Shown here in pieces: positions 54,031 to 62,017 of a DNA stretch of 64,000 bases. This stretch comes from Bacillus sp. AZ43. Its GTDB lineage: Bacteria; Actinomycetota; Actinomycetes; Mycobacteriales; Geodermatophilaceae. Under the pieces are notes generated by a model that saw only the letters and a program-made list of their open reading frames with translations, was not told where the DNA came from and ran no database searches. The first letter of the stretch is position 1, and each line of letters opens with the position of its first letter. Made by a program: the position numbers and the translations under genes. The DNA lies in the NCBI GenBank assembly GCA_004570425.1, contig SPQJ01000002.1, positions 153,466-217,465 of the forward strand, given 5' to 3'.

Positions 54031-54142
54031 GGCCGCCAGGGTACGCACCGACGCGCTCCTGAGGGGGCCTCGCAGCGGCTCCACGCATCGGGGACGGCTC
54101 CTGGTCGCGGTGCGATCCGGGGGACCGCGATGTCACGGCCCA

Positions 54143-54184
54143 ATGTATCGTGCCGATACATCGCGACATATCGTCTCGATACAT
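54143..54184 (+). promoter_or_regulatory. Tandem PadR operators
   Basis: ATGTATCG-TGC-CGATACAT (54143-54161) is a perfect inverted repeat. A second copy at 54166-54184 keeps CGATACAT with two mismatches in the other arm. Their centres are 23 bp apart. PadR repressors bind such ATGT-N-ACAT sites, and the padR start is 28 bases downstream. Confidence 0.85.
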
Positions 54185-54211
54185 CGGGACCGCCGGACGA
54201 GGGGAGTGGCG

Positions 54212-54877
54212 ATGCTCGAGTTCGCCATCCTCGGCCTGCTCCAGCAGTCCCCCATGCACGGCTACGAGCTGCGCAAGCAGCTCGCGGAGGTGCTCGGGGG
54301 GATGCGCAGCATCTCGTTCGGATCGCTCTACCCCGCGCTCAAGCGGATGCGTGCGGCCGGGCTCATCACCACCGACGAGCCCCATCCGCACGCTCTCCTG
54401 CCGGCCGATGCACCACCGCTCACCGGCCGGAGGGGGAAGGTCGTCTACACGATCACCGCGGAGGGCAAGGAGCGCTTCCACGAGCTCGTCGAGCAGACCG
54501 GCCCGGAGGCGTACGACGACGGCGGGCTCTTCGGCGTCCGCCTGGCGTTCTTCCGGCACACCGCCGCCGACGTGCGGCTCCGGATCCTCGAGGGTCGCCG
54601 TCGCACGGTCGAGCAGCAGCGGGAGGGACTGCGGGCCTCGCTGGCGCGGACCCGCAAGCGGCTCGACCGCTACACCCTCGAGCTGCAGCGGCACGGCCTG
54701 GAGTCCGTGGACCGCGAGGTCCGGTGGCTCAACGAGCTGATCGATACCGAACGCAGGGAGTCGTCGGGGCCGGCCACGGCACCCGACGGTCCCCCTCAGC
54801 CACGCGCGGACCGCACCCGGTCCGCGTCCACCGGACCCCAGGGGTCCAGGGAGAAGGAGAATCCATGGGGTCAGTGA
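54212..54877 (+). CDS. PadR family transcriptional regulator
   Basis: A 221-residue regulator behind GGGGAG. The PadR winged helix begins [24 protein letters not shown] and includes [18 protein letters not shown] and [14 protein letters not shown]. The C-terminal domain (about 105-195) is a helical pair for dimer formation. It overlaps the downstream ino1 start by 13 bases, so both are one unit. In M. tuberculosis a padR gene (Rv0047c) is next to ino1 (Rv0046c). The double operator just upstream implies autorepression, and through read-through, control of inositol synthesis. The effector is unknown. Confidence 0.93.
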   Translation: MLEFAILGLLQQSPMHGYELRKQLAEVLGGMRSISFGSLYPALKRMRAAGLITTDEPHPHALLPADAPPLTGRRGKVVYTITAEGKERFHELVEQTGPEAYDDGGLFGVRLAFFRHTAADVRLRILEGRRRTVEQQREGLRASLARTRKRLDRYTLELQRHGLESVDREVRWLNELIDTERRESSGPATAPDGPPQPRADRTRSASTGPQGSREKENPWGQ

Positions 54878-55944
54878 AGGTCGCCATCGTCGGCGTCGGG
54901 AACTGCGCGGCCTCGCTCGTGCAGGGCGTCGAGTACTACAAGGACGCCGACGAGACGACGTCCGTGCCGGGCCTGATGCACGTCCGCTTCGGTGAGTACC
55001 ACGTCTCCGACGTCGAGTTCGTCGCCGCGTTCGACGTGGACGCCAAGAAGGTCGGCCGGGACCTCTCCGAGGCCATCGTCGCCAGCGAGAACAACACCAT
55101 CCGGATCACCGACGTGCCGCCGCTCGGCGTGACCGTCCAGCGCGGCACCACCCTCGACGGCCTGGGCAAGTACTACCGGGCGACCATCGAGGAGTCCGAC
55201 GAGGAGCCGGTCGACGTCGTCGCCGCCCTGCGCGAGTCCGGCGCCGACGTGCTGGTCTGCTACCTGCCGGTGGGCTCGCAGCAGGCCGCCGAGTTCTACG
55301 CGCAGGCCGCCCTGGACGCCGGTGTCGCGTTCGTCAACGCGCTGCCCGTGTTCATCGCCGGCACCAAGGAGTGGGCGGACAAGTTCACCGCCGCCGGCGT
55401 GCCGATCGTCGGTGACGACATCAAGAGCCAGGTGGGCGCCACCATCACCCACCGCGTGCTGGCCAAGCTCTTCGAGGACCGCGGCGTGCAGCTCGACCGC
55501 ACCATGCAGCTGAACGTCGGCGGCAACATGGACTTCAAGAACATGCTCGAGCGCGAGCGCCTGGAGTCCAAGAAGATCTCCAAGACCCAGGCCGTCACCA
55601 GCCAGGTCGACCGCGACATGGGCACCGACAACGTGCACATCGGCCCGTCGGACCACGTGCCGTGGCTGTCGGACCGCAAGTGGGCCTACGTCCGCCTGGA
55701 GGGCCGCGCGTTCGGCGACGTCCCGCTGAACCTGGAGTACAAGCTCGAGGTCTGGGACTCGCCGAACTCGGCCGGCATCATCATCGACGCCGTCCGGGCC
55801 GCGAAGATCGCCAAGGACCGCGGCATCGGTGGCCCGATCCTGTCGGCGTCCTCGTACTTCATGAAGTCCCCGCCGGTGCAGTACGACGACAGCGAGGCGC
55901 GCGACGCCGTCGAGGCGTTCATCCGCGGCGACATCGAGCGCTGA
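54865..55944 (+). CDS. ino1: Inositol-3-phosphate synthase
   Basis: A 359-residue NAD-dependent enzyme making 1D-myo-inositol 3-phosphate from glucose 6-phosphate. It starts [20 protein letters not shown] (NAD-binding). Further landmarks are [31 protein letters not shown] and [25 protein letters not shown] lies four bases before the ATG. The product feeds mycothiol and phosphatidylinositol lipids, both defining for this group of bacteria. It is coupled to padR and ends in a strong terminator at 55970-55998. Confidence 0.96.
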   Translation: MGSVKVAIVGVGNCAASLVQGVEYYKDADETTSVPGLMHVRFGEYHVSDVEFVAAFDVDAKKVGRDLSEAIVASENNTIRITDVPPLGVTVQRGTTLDGLGKYYRATIEESDEEPVDVVAALRESGADVLVCYLPVGSQQAAEFYAQAALDAGVAFVNALPVFIAGTKEWADKFTAAGVPIVGDDIKSQVGATITHRVLAKLFEDRGVQLDRTMQLNVGGNMDFKNMLERERLESKKISKTQAVTSQVDRDMGTDNVHIGPSDHVPWLSDRKWAYVRLEGRAFGDVPLNLEYKLEVWDSPNSAGIIIDAVRAAKIAKDRGIGGPILSASSYFMKSPPVQYDDSEARDAVEAFIRGDIER

Positions 55945-55969
55945 GGCCGTCCGCTCCGGTAGGTCACGA

Positions 55970-55998
55970 GGGGCCCGCTCCCATCGGGGGCGGGCCCC
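55970..55998 (+). terminator. Terminator after ino1
   Basis: Thirteen-base arms (55970-55982, 55986-55998), pairing with one G-U wobble, and a three-base loop. It lies 25 bases after the ino1 stop. Confidence 0.85.
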
Positions 55999-56065
55999 GT
56001 CGTGTTCTGCGGGGTGTGTCGTGTTCTGCCGGGTGTCCGGCGTCCGGCTCCCTAGGCTGCACCGC

Positions 56066-56839
56066 ATGCCCCACCGCGCCCGACGCCTCCTCGTCACGGC
56101 GGGCCTGGGACTGGCCCTGGTCGGCGGCTGCACCAGCGACGGCACCACCGGCCGGGCGGTGGGCGACCCGGTCACCGAGGACGAGGCCCGGACGCTCGCG
56201 GGCCTCCTGGAGCGCAACCGCGAGCGCGGCGGCGCCGACTTCGTGGTCACCGCCCCCTACGCCGAGGACCGGCTGCTCACGCTCACCGGCGCGGTCGACT
56301 TCCGCGAGCGGGTCGGCCACGCCCAGGCGGTGACCAGCTTCGACGACGGGCGCCCCGACGACGTCCGCACGCTCTTCTTCACCCCGGAGGAGATCTGGGT
56401 CGGCGACGTCGCCGGCCTGGCCGACGCCCTGGCCGCGGACGGCGCCCCCGGGGCGGCCTACCTCCGCCGGCCCACGACCTCGGGCAGCGAGGACGGCACG
56501 CCCCTGCTGGTCGACGTCCTCACCGAGGTGCTGCTGAACCTGTCGGCCAGGCGGGCCGACGACCCGCGGGCCTTCGTCGACGGCGGCTACAGCTGGGCCG
56601 GGCAGCGCTCGATCGACAGCCGGCTGACCACGCTGTACCGCATGCCGGAGGGCCGCACGGTGGCCGTCGCCTCGACCGACGACACCCTCACCCAGTTCGT
56701 CACGACGGTGGCCGGTGCCGGCTTCGACGTGACCGTCACCCTGTCCGACCACGGGCCGCGGCGGATCGAGCTGCCCGCCGAGGAGCAGACCGCCGAGGCG
56801 GGCGACCACCCGGACGTCGCGCGGGCCCTGGGCGTCTGA
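56066..56839 (+). CDS. Lipoprotein of unknown function
   Basis: A 257-residue protein. MPHRARRLLVTAGLGLALVGGC is a lipoprotein signal (LVGGC, Cys22). The mature part is rich in Asp/Thr/Arg with alternating strands: LTLTGAVDF, RTLFFTPEEIWVG, ADALAADG, and later LYRMPEGRTVAVAS. No domain was recognised, although the layout resembles LppX/LprG-like or sensor-linked lipoproteins; this is not firm. The ATG at 56066 is preferred over an upstream GTG because of the signal. Its probable leaderless start follows a TAGGCT-like -10. A terminator follows at 56848. Confidence 0.8.
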   Translation: MPHRARRLLVTAGLGLALVGGCTSDGTTGRAVGDPVTEDEARTLAGLLERNRERGGADFVVTAPYAEDRLLTLTGAVDFRERVGHAQAVTSFDDGRPDDVRTLFFTPEEIWVGDVAGLADALAADGAPGAAYLRRPTTSGSEDGTPLLVDVLTEVLLNLSARRADDPRAFVDGGYSWAGQRSIDSRLTTLYRMPEGRTVAVASTDDTLTQFVTTVAGAGFDVTVTLSDHGPRRIELPAEEQTAEAGDHPDVARALGV

Positions 56840-56847
56840 ACGCAACA

Positions 56848-56882
56848 GGAGAGGGCGGCCTCTTCCCCAGACCGCCCTCTCC
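56848..56882. terminator. Bidirectional terminator between lipoprotein gene and UPF0301 gene
   Basis: A perfect 11-bp stem (56848-56858 with 56872-56882) with a 13-base loop, between converging genes. Confidence 0.8.
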
Positions 56883-56921
56883 CGCGTCCTTCCTACCAGA
56901 TCCGCGGCGATCCGGGCACCC

Positions 56922-57590
56922 TCAGTTGACGGATGGGTCTGCTGGGGCGGTCGAGAGCACCGCGAGACGCCCGGACTGCCGTCCCATGACCGCGCGCCAC
57001 AGCTCGGGACCCGACATCGGGCCGAGGACGTCGTCGGCCCGGCCCGGCACGCACGCCCAGGCGCCCTCGTCGATCTCACCGGCGAGCTGTCCGGCCGACC
57101 AGCCCGCGTAGCCGGCGAAGACCCGCAGCCCGGTCACCTCCTCCTGCAGCTCGGCCGGGTCGCTGTCGAGGTCGACCAGGTGGACGTCGCCGGCCACCCG
57201 CCGCAGCGGGCTCCCGTCCCGCGCGTCCACGACGGGGGAGACCGCCAGGCAGAGCGCGGTGTCGGTCTCGCACGGGCCGCCCACGTGGAACACCTCCGGC
57301 GTGACGGCCAGCTCGCTCCAGCCGGGCAGCACGTCGCGGATCTCGACCTGGCTGGGCCGGCCGAGGACGACGCCGAGCGTGCCGCTGTCGGAGTGGTCGA
57401 GGACGAAGACCACCGTGCCGGCGAAGGTGGGGTCGCTGAGCGCCGGCATCGCCACCAGGAGGCTGCCCGGCCGGACGTCGTCCAGGTCGCCGATCGACAG
57501 CGCGGGGACCGCGGGTGCGCGCCGCCGGCCGGTCGCGGGCCGCACGGGGGGCCCGGACTCGGGATCGGGTGACGAAGGCACCGGGGTCAT
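56922..57590 (-). CDS. UPF0301 (YqgE/AlgH) family protein
   Basis: A 222-residue protein. After a Pro-rich start of about 45 residues, the AlgH fold begins PGSLLVAMPALSDPTFAGTVVFVLDH and continues TLGVVLGRP, FHVGGPCETD, and RVFAGYAGWSAGQLAGEIDEGAW. The family is widespread and small; its exact job is unsettled. The M. tuberculosis counterpart, Rv0038, is also divergent from the MFS gene (Rv0037c). The ATG at 57590 is preferred over the longer frame. Confidence 0.92.
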   Translation of the reverse strand: MTPVPSSPDPESGPPVRPATGRRRAPAVPALSIGDLDDVRPGSLLVAMPALSDPTFAGTVVFVLDHSDSGTLGVVLGRPSQVEIRDVLPGWSELAVTPEVFHVGGPCETDTALCLAVSPVVDARDGSPLRRVAGDVHLVDLDSDPAELQEEVTGLRVFAGYAGWSAGQLAGEIDEGAWACVPGRADDVLGPMSGPELWRAVMGRQSGRLAVLSTAPADPSVN

Positions 57591-57672
57591 CCCGACCAGT
57601 GTGCCCCACCCCGCCGCGGCGGGCAGGGGTTCGCGCCCTCTCGTGGAGAACGTCCGTCCGTAGGGTGACCCC

Positions 57673-59016
57673 GTGTCGGCGACCGGGACGGAGGAGCTCC
57701 CCGGCAGGGGCCGCACGGTCGGCCGGCTCCTGCGCCGCGGCGACTTCCGGCGTCTCCTGGGCACCCGCCTGCTGGGTCAGTTCGGGGACGGCGTCCTCCA
57801 GGCCGCGCTGGCGGGCACGGTGCTGTTCAACCCCCAGCGCGCCGCCGACCCGGTCGACGTCGCCGCCGCCTTCGCGATGCTGCTGCTCCCCTACTCCCTC
57901 GTCGGCCCGTTCGCCGGCGTCTGGCTGGACCGGTGGAGCCGCCGCCAGGTGCTGCTCGTCGCGAACCTGGTCCGCGCGGTGCTGGTGACCGTCCTCGCCG
58001 GGCTCGTCCTCGGCGGGGTGACCGGGGTGGCATTCGCCGCGTCCGGTCTCGCCGTCGTCTCGGTCAACCGGTTCGTCCTCTCCGCGCTGTCCGCGGGGCT
58101 GCCGCACACCACCGAGGCGAGCCGGCTGGTCCCGGCCAACGCCCTGTCCACCACGGCCGGCACGGTCGCCACCGTCGCCGGCGGCGGCGCGGCCCTCCTG
58201 CTGCTGCAGCTCACCGGCCCGGGGGACGCCGGCTACGCCACGGTGACCGTGGCGACGGCGCTGCCCTACCTCGCCGCGGCGGCCGTCGTCGCCGGCTTCT
58301 CGCGGGACCACCTGGGGCCCGACGCCGCGACCGCGAGCGCGCGGGCCACCGCGCGCGAGACCTTCGCCGGTCTGGTCGCCGGGCTGCGGCACGTGGCCGA
58401 CCGGCCGCCGGCCGCCGCGGCGCTGCTGGTCATCGGGGTGCACCGGCTCTGCTTCGGCGTCCTCACGCTCATGACGCTGCTGCTCTACCGGAACACCTTC
58501 CCCGCCGGTGGCGGGGCCTTCCCCGGCGGGATGGTCGGGCTCGGCCAGACCGTCGCCGCCGGCGCCGCGGGGGCGCTGCTGGCCGCCGTGCTCACCCCCC
58601 CGGCGGTCGCCCGGCTGGGCACGGCTCGGTGGGTGGTGCTGCTGCTGGCCTGCTGCGGGCCGGCCCAGCTGGCGCTCGGGCTGCCGTTCACCCCGGCCGG
58701 CGTCGTCCTGGCCGCGTTCGTGCTGTCGTTCGTCGGGCAGGGGGTGAAGATCTGCGTGGACACCACGCTGCAGGAGAGCGCCGAGGACGACTACCGCGGC
58801 CGGGTCTTCTCCGTCTACGACACCCTGGTCAACGTCACGTACGTGGTCGCGCTGGTCGCCGGGGCATTCGTCCTGCCGCCGTCGGGGGTCTCGGCCACCG
58901 TGCTGGCCGTCGTCGCGGCGGGCTACCTGGCGACCGCCCTCGCCCTGGCCCGCGCGGCCCGTTCGCTCAGAGCTCGGGGACGCAGCGGCCCGCGCCCAGC
59001 GCCGCCAGCCCGGTGA
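57673..59016 (+). CDS. MFS transporter
   Basis: A 447-residue protein with 12 predicted membrane helices starting near residue 22. GVWLDRWSRRQVLLVANLVRA between helices 2 and 3 is the MFS loop motif A variant, and ADRPPAAAALLVIG begins the second half. It corresponds in order to M. tuberculosis Rv0037c. The substrate is unknown; an efflux role is the usual reading for this branch. Starts with GTG 82 bases from the UPF0301 start. Its 3' end overlaps the convergent matrixin gene by 50 bases. Confidence 0.9.
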   Translation: MSATGTEELPGRGRTVGRLLRRGDFRRLLGTRLLGQFGDGVLQAALAGTVLFNPQRAADPVDVAAAFAMLLLPYSLVGPFAGVWLDRWSRRQVLLVANLVRAVLVTVLAGLVLGGVTGVAFAASGLAVVSVNRFVLSALSAGLPHTTEASRLVPANALSTTAGTVATVAGGGAALLLLQLTGPGDAGYATVTVATALPYLAAAAVVAGFSRDHLGPDAATASARATARETFAGLVAGLRHVADRPPAAAALLVIGVHRLCFGVLTLMTLLLYRNTFPAGGGAFPGGMVGLGQTVAAGAAGALLAAVLTPPAVARLGTARWVVLLLACCGPAQLALGLPFTPAGVVLAAFVLSFVGQGVKICVDTTLQESAEDDYRGRVFSVYDTLVNVTYVVALVAGAFVLPPSGVSATVLAVVAAGYLATALALARAARSLRARGRSGPRPAPPAR

Positions 59017-59950
59017 GGTCGCCGGAGGCGAAGTCGAGGACCTCGCGGCGGGCCTCCGGGTACATCAGCTGGGACGGGTCGTCCACGTGGCCCAGCCCGA
59101 CGAGGTGGCCGAGCTCGTGCAGCACGATCGCCCGCGCGGTCTCGGTGCCGTCGCGGAAGCCGAGGATCTCCGGCATCCGGCCCGCGTCGAGCGAGACGGT
59201 GCCGCTGACGAAGATCTGCGGCCCCTTCCCGAGCGAGACCGAGACGCTGCCGGCCTGCCCCACGGTGTCCCCGGCGAGCGCGGGGTTCTGCTCCTCGGTC
59301 TCCCACGCGACGAGCACCGGTGCCCAGCGGTCGCCGTAGCGGTCGGGCTGGAAGACCTGCCGGTCGGTGGTCGACGGCTCGTCGGTCGTGCCGTCGTGCA
59401 CGAACCGCAGACCGGTGATCTGCCCGATGCGGGCGAACGCCTCGTGCACGATCTGCTCCCCGCCCTCGGGCGCGTTGTCCGGCCGCACCACGTAGTGCAC
59501 CGGACGGCACGGGTCGTAGGCGACGGGCGTGACGCCGTCGGCCTGGAACGCGACGAACACGTGCGGGCCGCCCTCCGGGGGCGCGGGCAGCGGCCGGCCC
59601 AGGGGAGCGCGGGCGGACCCGACGCCCGGGGTCGGCCGGTCCAGCGGGGCGGCGGAGGTGGGCGGGGTGGCCGAGGGGACCGCCGTCCCGTCCGGGGAGA
59701 CGGTGGTCCACGACCAGGTTCGCGGCCCGACCAGGACGGCGGCGCCGAGCGCCAGCAGCACGACCAGGGGCACGACGAGGAGGGCGCGCAGCACGCTCCG
59801 CAGCCGACGTCGCCGGGGCGGGGGCGGCGGGGCCGGCGCCCGCCACGGGACGGGGTCGACGCGGACCCCGGCCGCCTCGTCGAGGACCCACTGCGGAACC
59901 CGGCCGCTCGGCGACGCCGGTGTGCCCGGGGGGCGGTCGAGCGGTTCCAC
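58967..59950 (-). CDS. Membrane-anchored metzincin (matrixin-like) protease
   Basis: A 327-residue protein. Residues 1-50 are a Pro/Arg-rich cytoplasmic part, with a membrane helix at about 52-74, a linker, then a secreted domain. Its active site is HELGHLVGLGHVDDPSQLMYPE: HExxHxxGxxH zinc ligands plus the Met-turn, so it is a metzincin. Upstream, VAYDPCRPVHYVVRPDNAP and the FARIGQITGLRFV segment match matrixin-like starts. It should act outside the cell, tethered by one helix. No propeptide Cys switch is evident. The GTG start overlaps a half-site resembling parS. Confidence 0.85.
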   Translation of the reverse strand: MEPLDRPPGTPASPSGRVPQWVLDEAAGVRVDPVPWRAPAPPPPPRRRRLRSVLRALLVVPLVVLLALGAAVLVGPRTWSWTTVSPDGTAVPSATPPTSAAPLDRPTPGVGSARAPLGRPLPAPPEGGPHVFVAFQADGVTPVAYDPCRPVHYVVRPDNAPEGGEQIVHEAFARIGQITGLRFVHDGTTDEPSTTDRQVFQPDRYGDRWAPVLVAWETEEQNPALAGDTVGQAGSVSVSLGKGPQIFVSGTVSLDAGRMPEILGFRDGTETARAIVLHELGHLVGLGHVDDPSQLMYPEARREVLDFASGDLTGLAALGAGRCVPEL

Positions 59951-60010
59951 GTCAGGATTGTCGGCCGCGCCGCGAGGGTTCTGGAGTCCGGCGCGCGGAA
60001 CCGGGCGGGA

Positions 60011-61498
60011 TCAGCCCTGCTGGGCGGCCCACCACTCCCGGAGCGCGGCCTCGGCCTCGTCGCGCTCGAGCGGACCGCGCTCCAGCCGCAGGTCCTTGAG
60101 GAACCGCCAGGCGCGGCCCACCTCCGGTCCCGGGGGCAGCCCGAGCAGCTCCATGATCGCGTTGCCGTCGAGATCGGGCCGGACCCGTGCGAGGTCCTCG
60201 TTGGCCTGGATCTCGGCGATCCGCGCCTCGAGGGAGTCGTAGGTCGCCGAGAGCGCCGCGGCCCGCCGCCTGTTGCGCGTCGTGGAGTCCGAGCGGACCA
60301 GCTTGTGCAGCCGGGGGAGCAGGTCTCCCGCGTCGGTGACGTAGCGGCGGACGGCGGAGTCGGTCCACTCGCCGGTGCCGTACCCGTGGAAGCGCAGGTG
60401 GAGGAACGTCAGCCGGGACACCGCCTCGACGATCTCCTTGGAGTACCGCAGCGCGGTCAGCCGCTTGCGCACCAGCTTCGCCCCGACCACCTCGTGGTGG
60501 TGGAAGGACACCCGGCCCCGGGGCTCGTGCCGGCGGGTGGCGGGCTTGCCGATGTCGTGCAGCAGCGCGGCCAGCCGCAGCACCAGGTCCGGCGAACCGG
60601 ACTCCGGGTCCGCCTTCTCCAGCGCGATCGCCTGGTCCAGCACCGTGAGCGAGTGCGTGTAGACGTCCTTGTGCTGGTGGTGCTCGTCGATCTCCATGCG
60701 CAGCGCGGGGAGCTCCGGGAGGACCACGTCGGCCAGGCCCGTGGCGACGAACAGCTCCAGCGCCGCCCGGGGGGCGTCCTGCAGGAGCGTCTTCGACAGC
60801 TCCGCCTGCACCCGCTCCGGGGTGATCCGGGCCAGCTCGCCCGACATGGCGGTCATCGCCGCGACGACGTCGTCGGCGGGGGTCAGCCCGAGCTGGGCCA
60901 CGAAGCGGACGGCGCGCAGCATGCGCAGCGGGTCGTCGGCGAAGGAGTCCTCCGGCGACCCCGGCGTGCGCAGCCGTCCGGCGAGGAGGTCGCCGAGGCC
61001 TCCGAAGGGGTCGGTGACCGTGCGGTCCGGTCCCAGCGAGACCGCCATCGCGTTCACCGTGAAGTCACGGCGCACCAGGTCGTCGAGCAGCGAGTCGCCC
61101 CACGCCACCTCGGGGTTGCGGGACTCCCGGTCGTAGCGGTCGGCGCGGAAGGTGGTGATCTCCACGCGGGTGCCCCGGATCTCCGCGCCCACCGTGCCGA
61201 ACGCGATGCCGGTGTTCCACGTGGAACCGGCCCAGCCGCGGAGCAGCTCGAGCACCTGCTCGGGCCGGGCGTCGGTCGTGACGTCGAGGTCGCCGGGGAC
61301 GCCGGGGCGACCGCGCCCGGCGGACAGGAGGGCGTCGCGCACCGATCCGCCGACCAGGTGCGCCTCGAAGCCGGCCGCGGCGAACCGCCGGCCCAGCTCG
61401 TCGAGCACGGGGGAGAGGTCGACCAGCTCCCGCACCGTCTCCTGCACGGCCGGGGGGACCGGCTCGGGAGAAGGAGGACGCGCACGCTCGTCGGACAC
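60011..61498 (-). CDS. cca: CCA-adding enzyme (tRNA nucleotidyltransferase) with HD domain
   Basis: A 495-residue protein. The class II nucleotidyltransferase core has HLVGGSVRDALL, the catalytic GDLDVTTDA, RVEITTFRADR, DLVRRDFTVNAMAV and DPLRMLRAVRFVAQLG. An HD domain follows with HSLTVLD and LLHDIGKPATRRHE. It restores or builds the 3' CCA of tRNAs; M. tuberculosis pcnA (Rv3907c) is the counterpart and is also divergent from a NUDIX gene. The gene holds a perfect parS-like palindrome at 61214-61227. The GTG start has no strong ribosome site. Confidence 0.95.
   Translation of the reverse strand: MSDERARPPSPEPVPPAVQETVRELVDLSPVLDELGRRFAAAGFEAHLVGGSVRDALLSAGRGRPGVPGDLDVTTDARPEQVLELLRGWAGSTWNTGIAFGTVGAEIRGTRVEITTFRADRYDRESRNPEVAWGDSLLDDLVRRDFTVNAMAVSLGPDRTVTDPFGGLGDLLAGRLRTPGSPEDSFADDPLRMLRAVRFVAQLGLTPADDVVAAMTAMSGELARITPERVQAELSKTLLQDAPRAALELFVATGLADVVLPELPALRMEIDEHHQHKDVYTHSLTVLDQAIALEKADPESGSPDLVLRLAALLHDIGKPATRRHEPRGRVSFHHHEVVGAKLVRKRLTALRYSKEIVEAVSRLTFLHLRFHGYGTGEWTDSAVRRYVTDAGDLLPRLHKLVRSDSTTRNRRRAAALSATYDSLEARIAEIQANEDLARVRPDLDGNAIMELLGLPPGPEVGRAWRFLKDLRLERGPLERDEAEAALREWWAAQQG
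61214..61227. other. parS-like palindrome (copy 3)
   Basis: A perfect copy of GTTCCACGTGGAAC, inside the CCA-adding enzyme gene. With the copies at 24967 and 50910, all three are exact. Confidence 0.75.
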
Positions 61499-61540
61499 GA
61501 CGAGTCAGGGTAGTGCCGCGGCTCGCGCTACCCTCCTGGC

Positions 61541-62017
61541 ATGGCTGGGACGGGCGGGCGCGGGCGCCCCGGCCGCCGGCTGCGCCGGGTCGACGAGACG
61601 TCGGCCGGTGGCCTGGTGGTCGCCGACGACGGTGTGACCGGGCCCCGTGCCGCCCTCATCGGCCGCACCGACCGGCGCGGCCGCCTGCTCTGGTCGCTGC
61701 CCAAGGGCCACATCGAGGAGGGCGAGACCCCCGAGGACACCGCCGTCCGCGAGGTCGCGGAGGAGACCGGCATCATCGGGGAGGTCGTCGCGCCCCTCGG
61801 CATCATCGACTTCTGGTTCGTCGCGGACGGGCGCCGCGTGCACAAGACCGTCCACCACTTCCTGCTCCGCGCCATCGGTGGCGCGCTCTCCGACGCCGAC
61901 GTCGAGGTCACCGAGGTGGCGTGGGTGCCCCTGGACGAGCTGAGCGCCCGGCTCGCCTACGCCGACGAGCGGGCCCTCGTGGAGCGGGCGCCCGCGCTCC
62001 TGGCCGACAGCGCGTGA
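61541..62017 (+). CDS. NUDIX hydrolase (MutT4-like)
   Basis: A 158-residue protein. The Nudix box is [22 protein letters not shown] (about 66-87), with all catalytic Glu residues. ETSAGGLVV starts the domain, and the WSLPKG segment precedes the box. The order cca, NUDIX, DUF6049 matches M. tuberculosis Rv3907c, mutT4 (Rv3908), Rv3909. A nucleotide sanitising role is the usual expectation; the substrate is not shown. The ATG closely follows a TACCCT-like -10, so it may be leaderless. Its stop overlaps the next start as GTGA. Confidence 0.92.
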   Translation: MAGTGGRGRPGRRLRRVDETSAGGLVVADDGVTGPRAALIGRTDRRGRLLWSLPKGHIEEGETPEDTAVREVAEETGIIGEVVAPLGIIDFWFVADGRRVHKTVHHFLLRAIGGALSDADVEVTEVAWVPLDELSARLAYADERALVERAPALLADSA

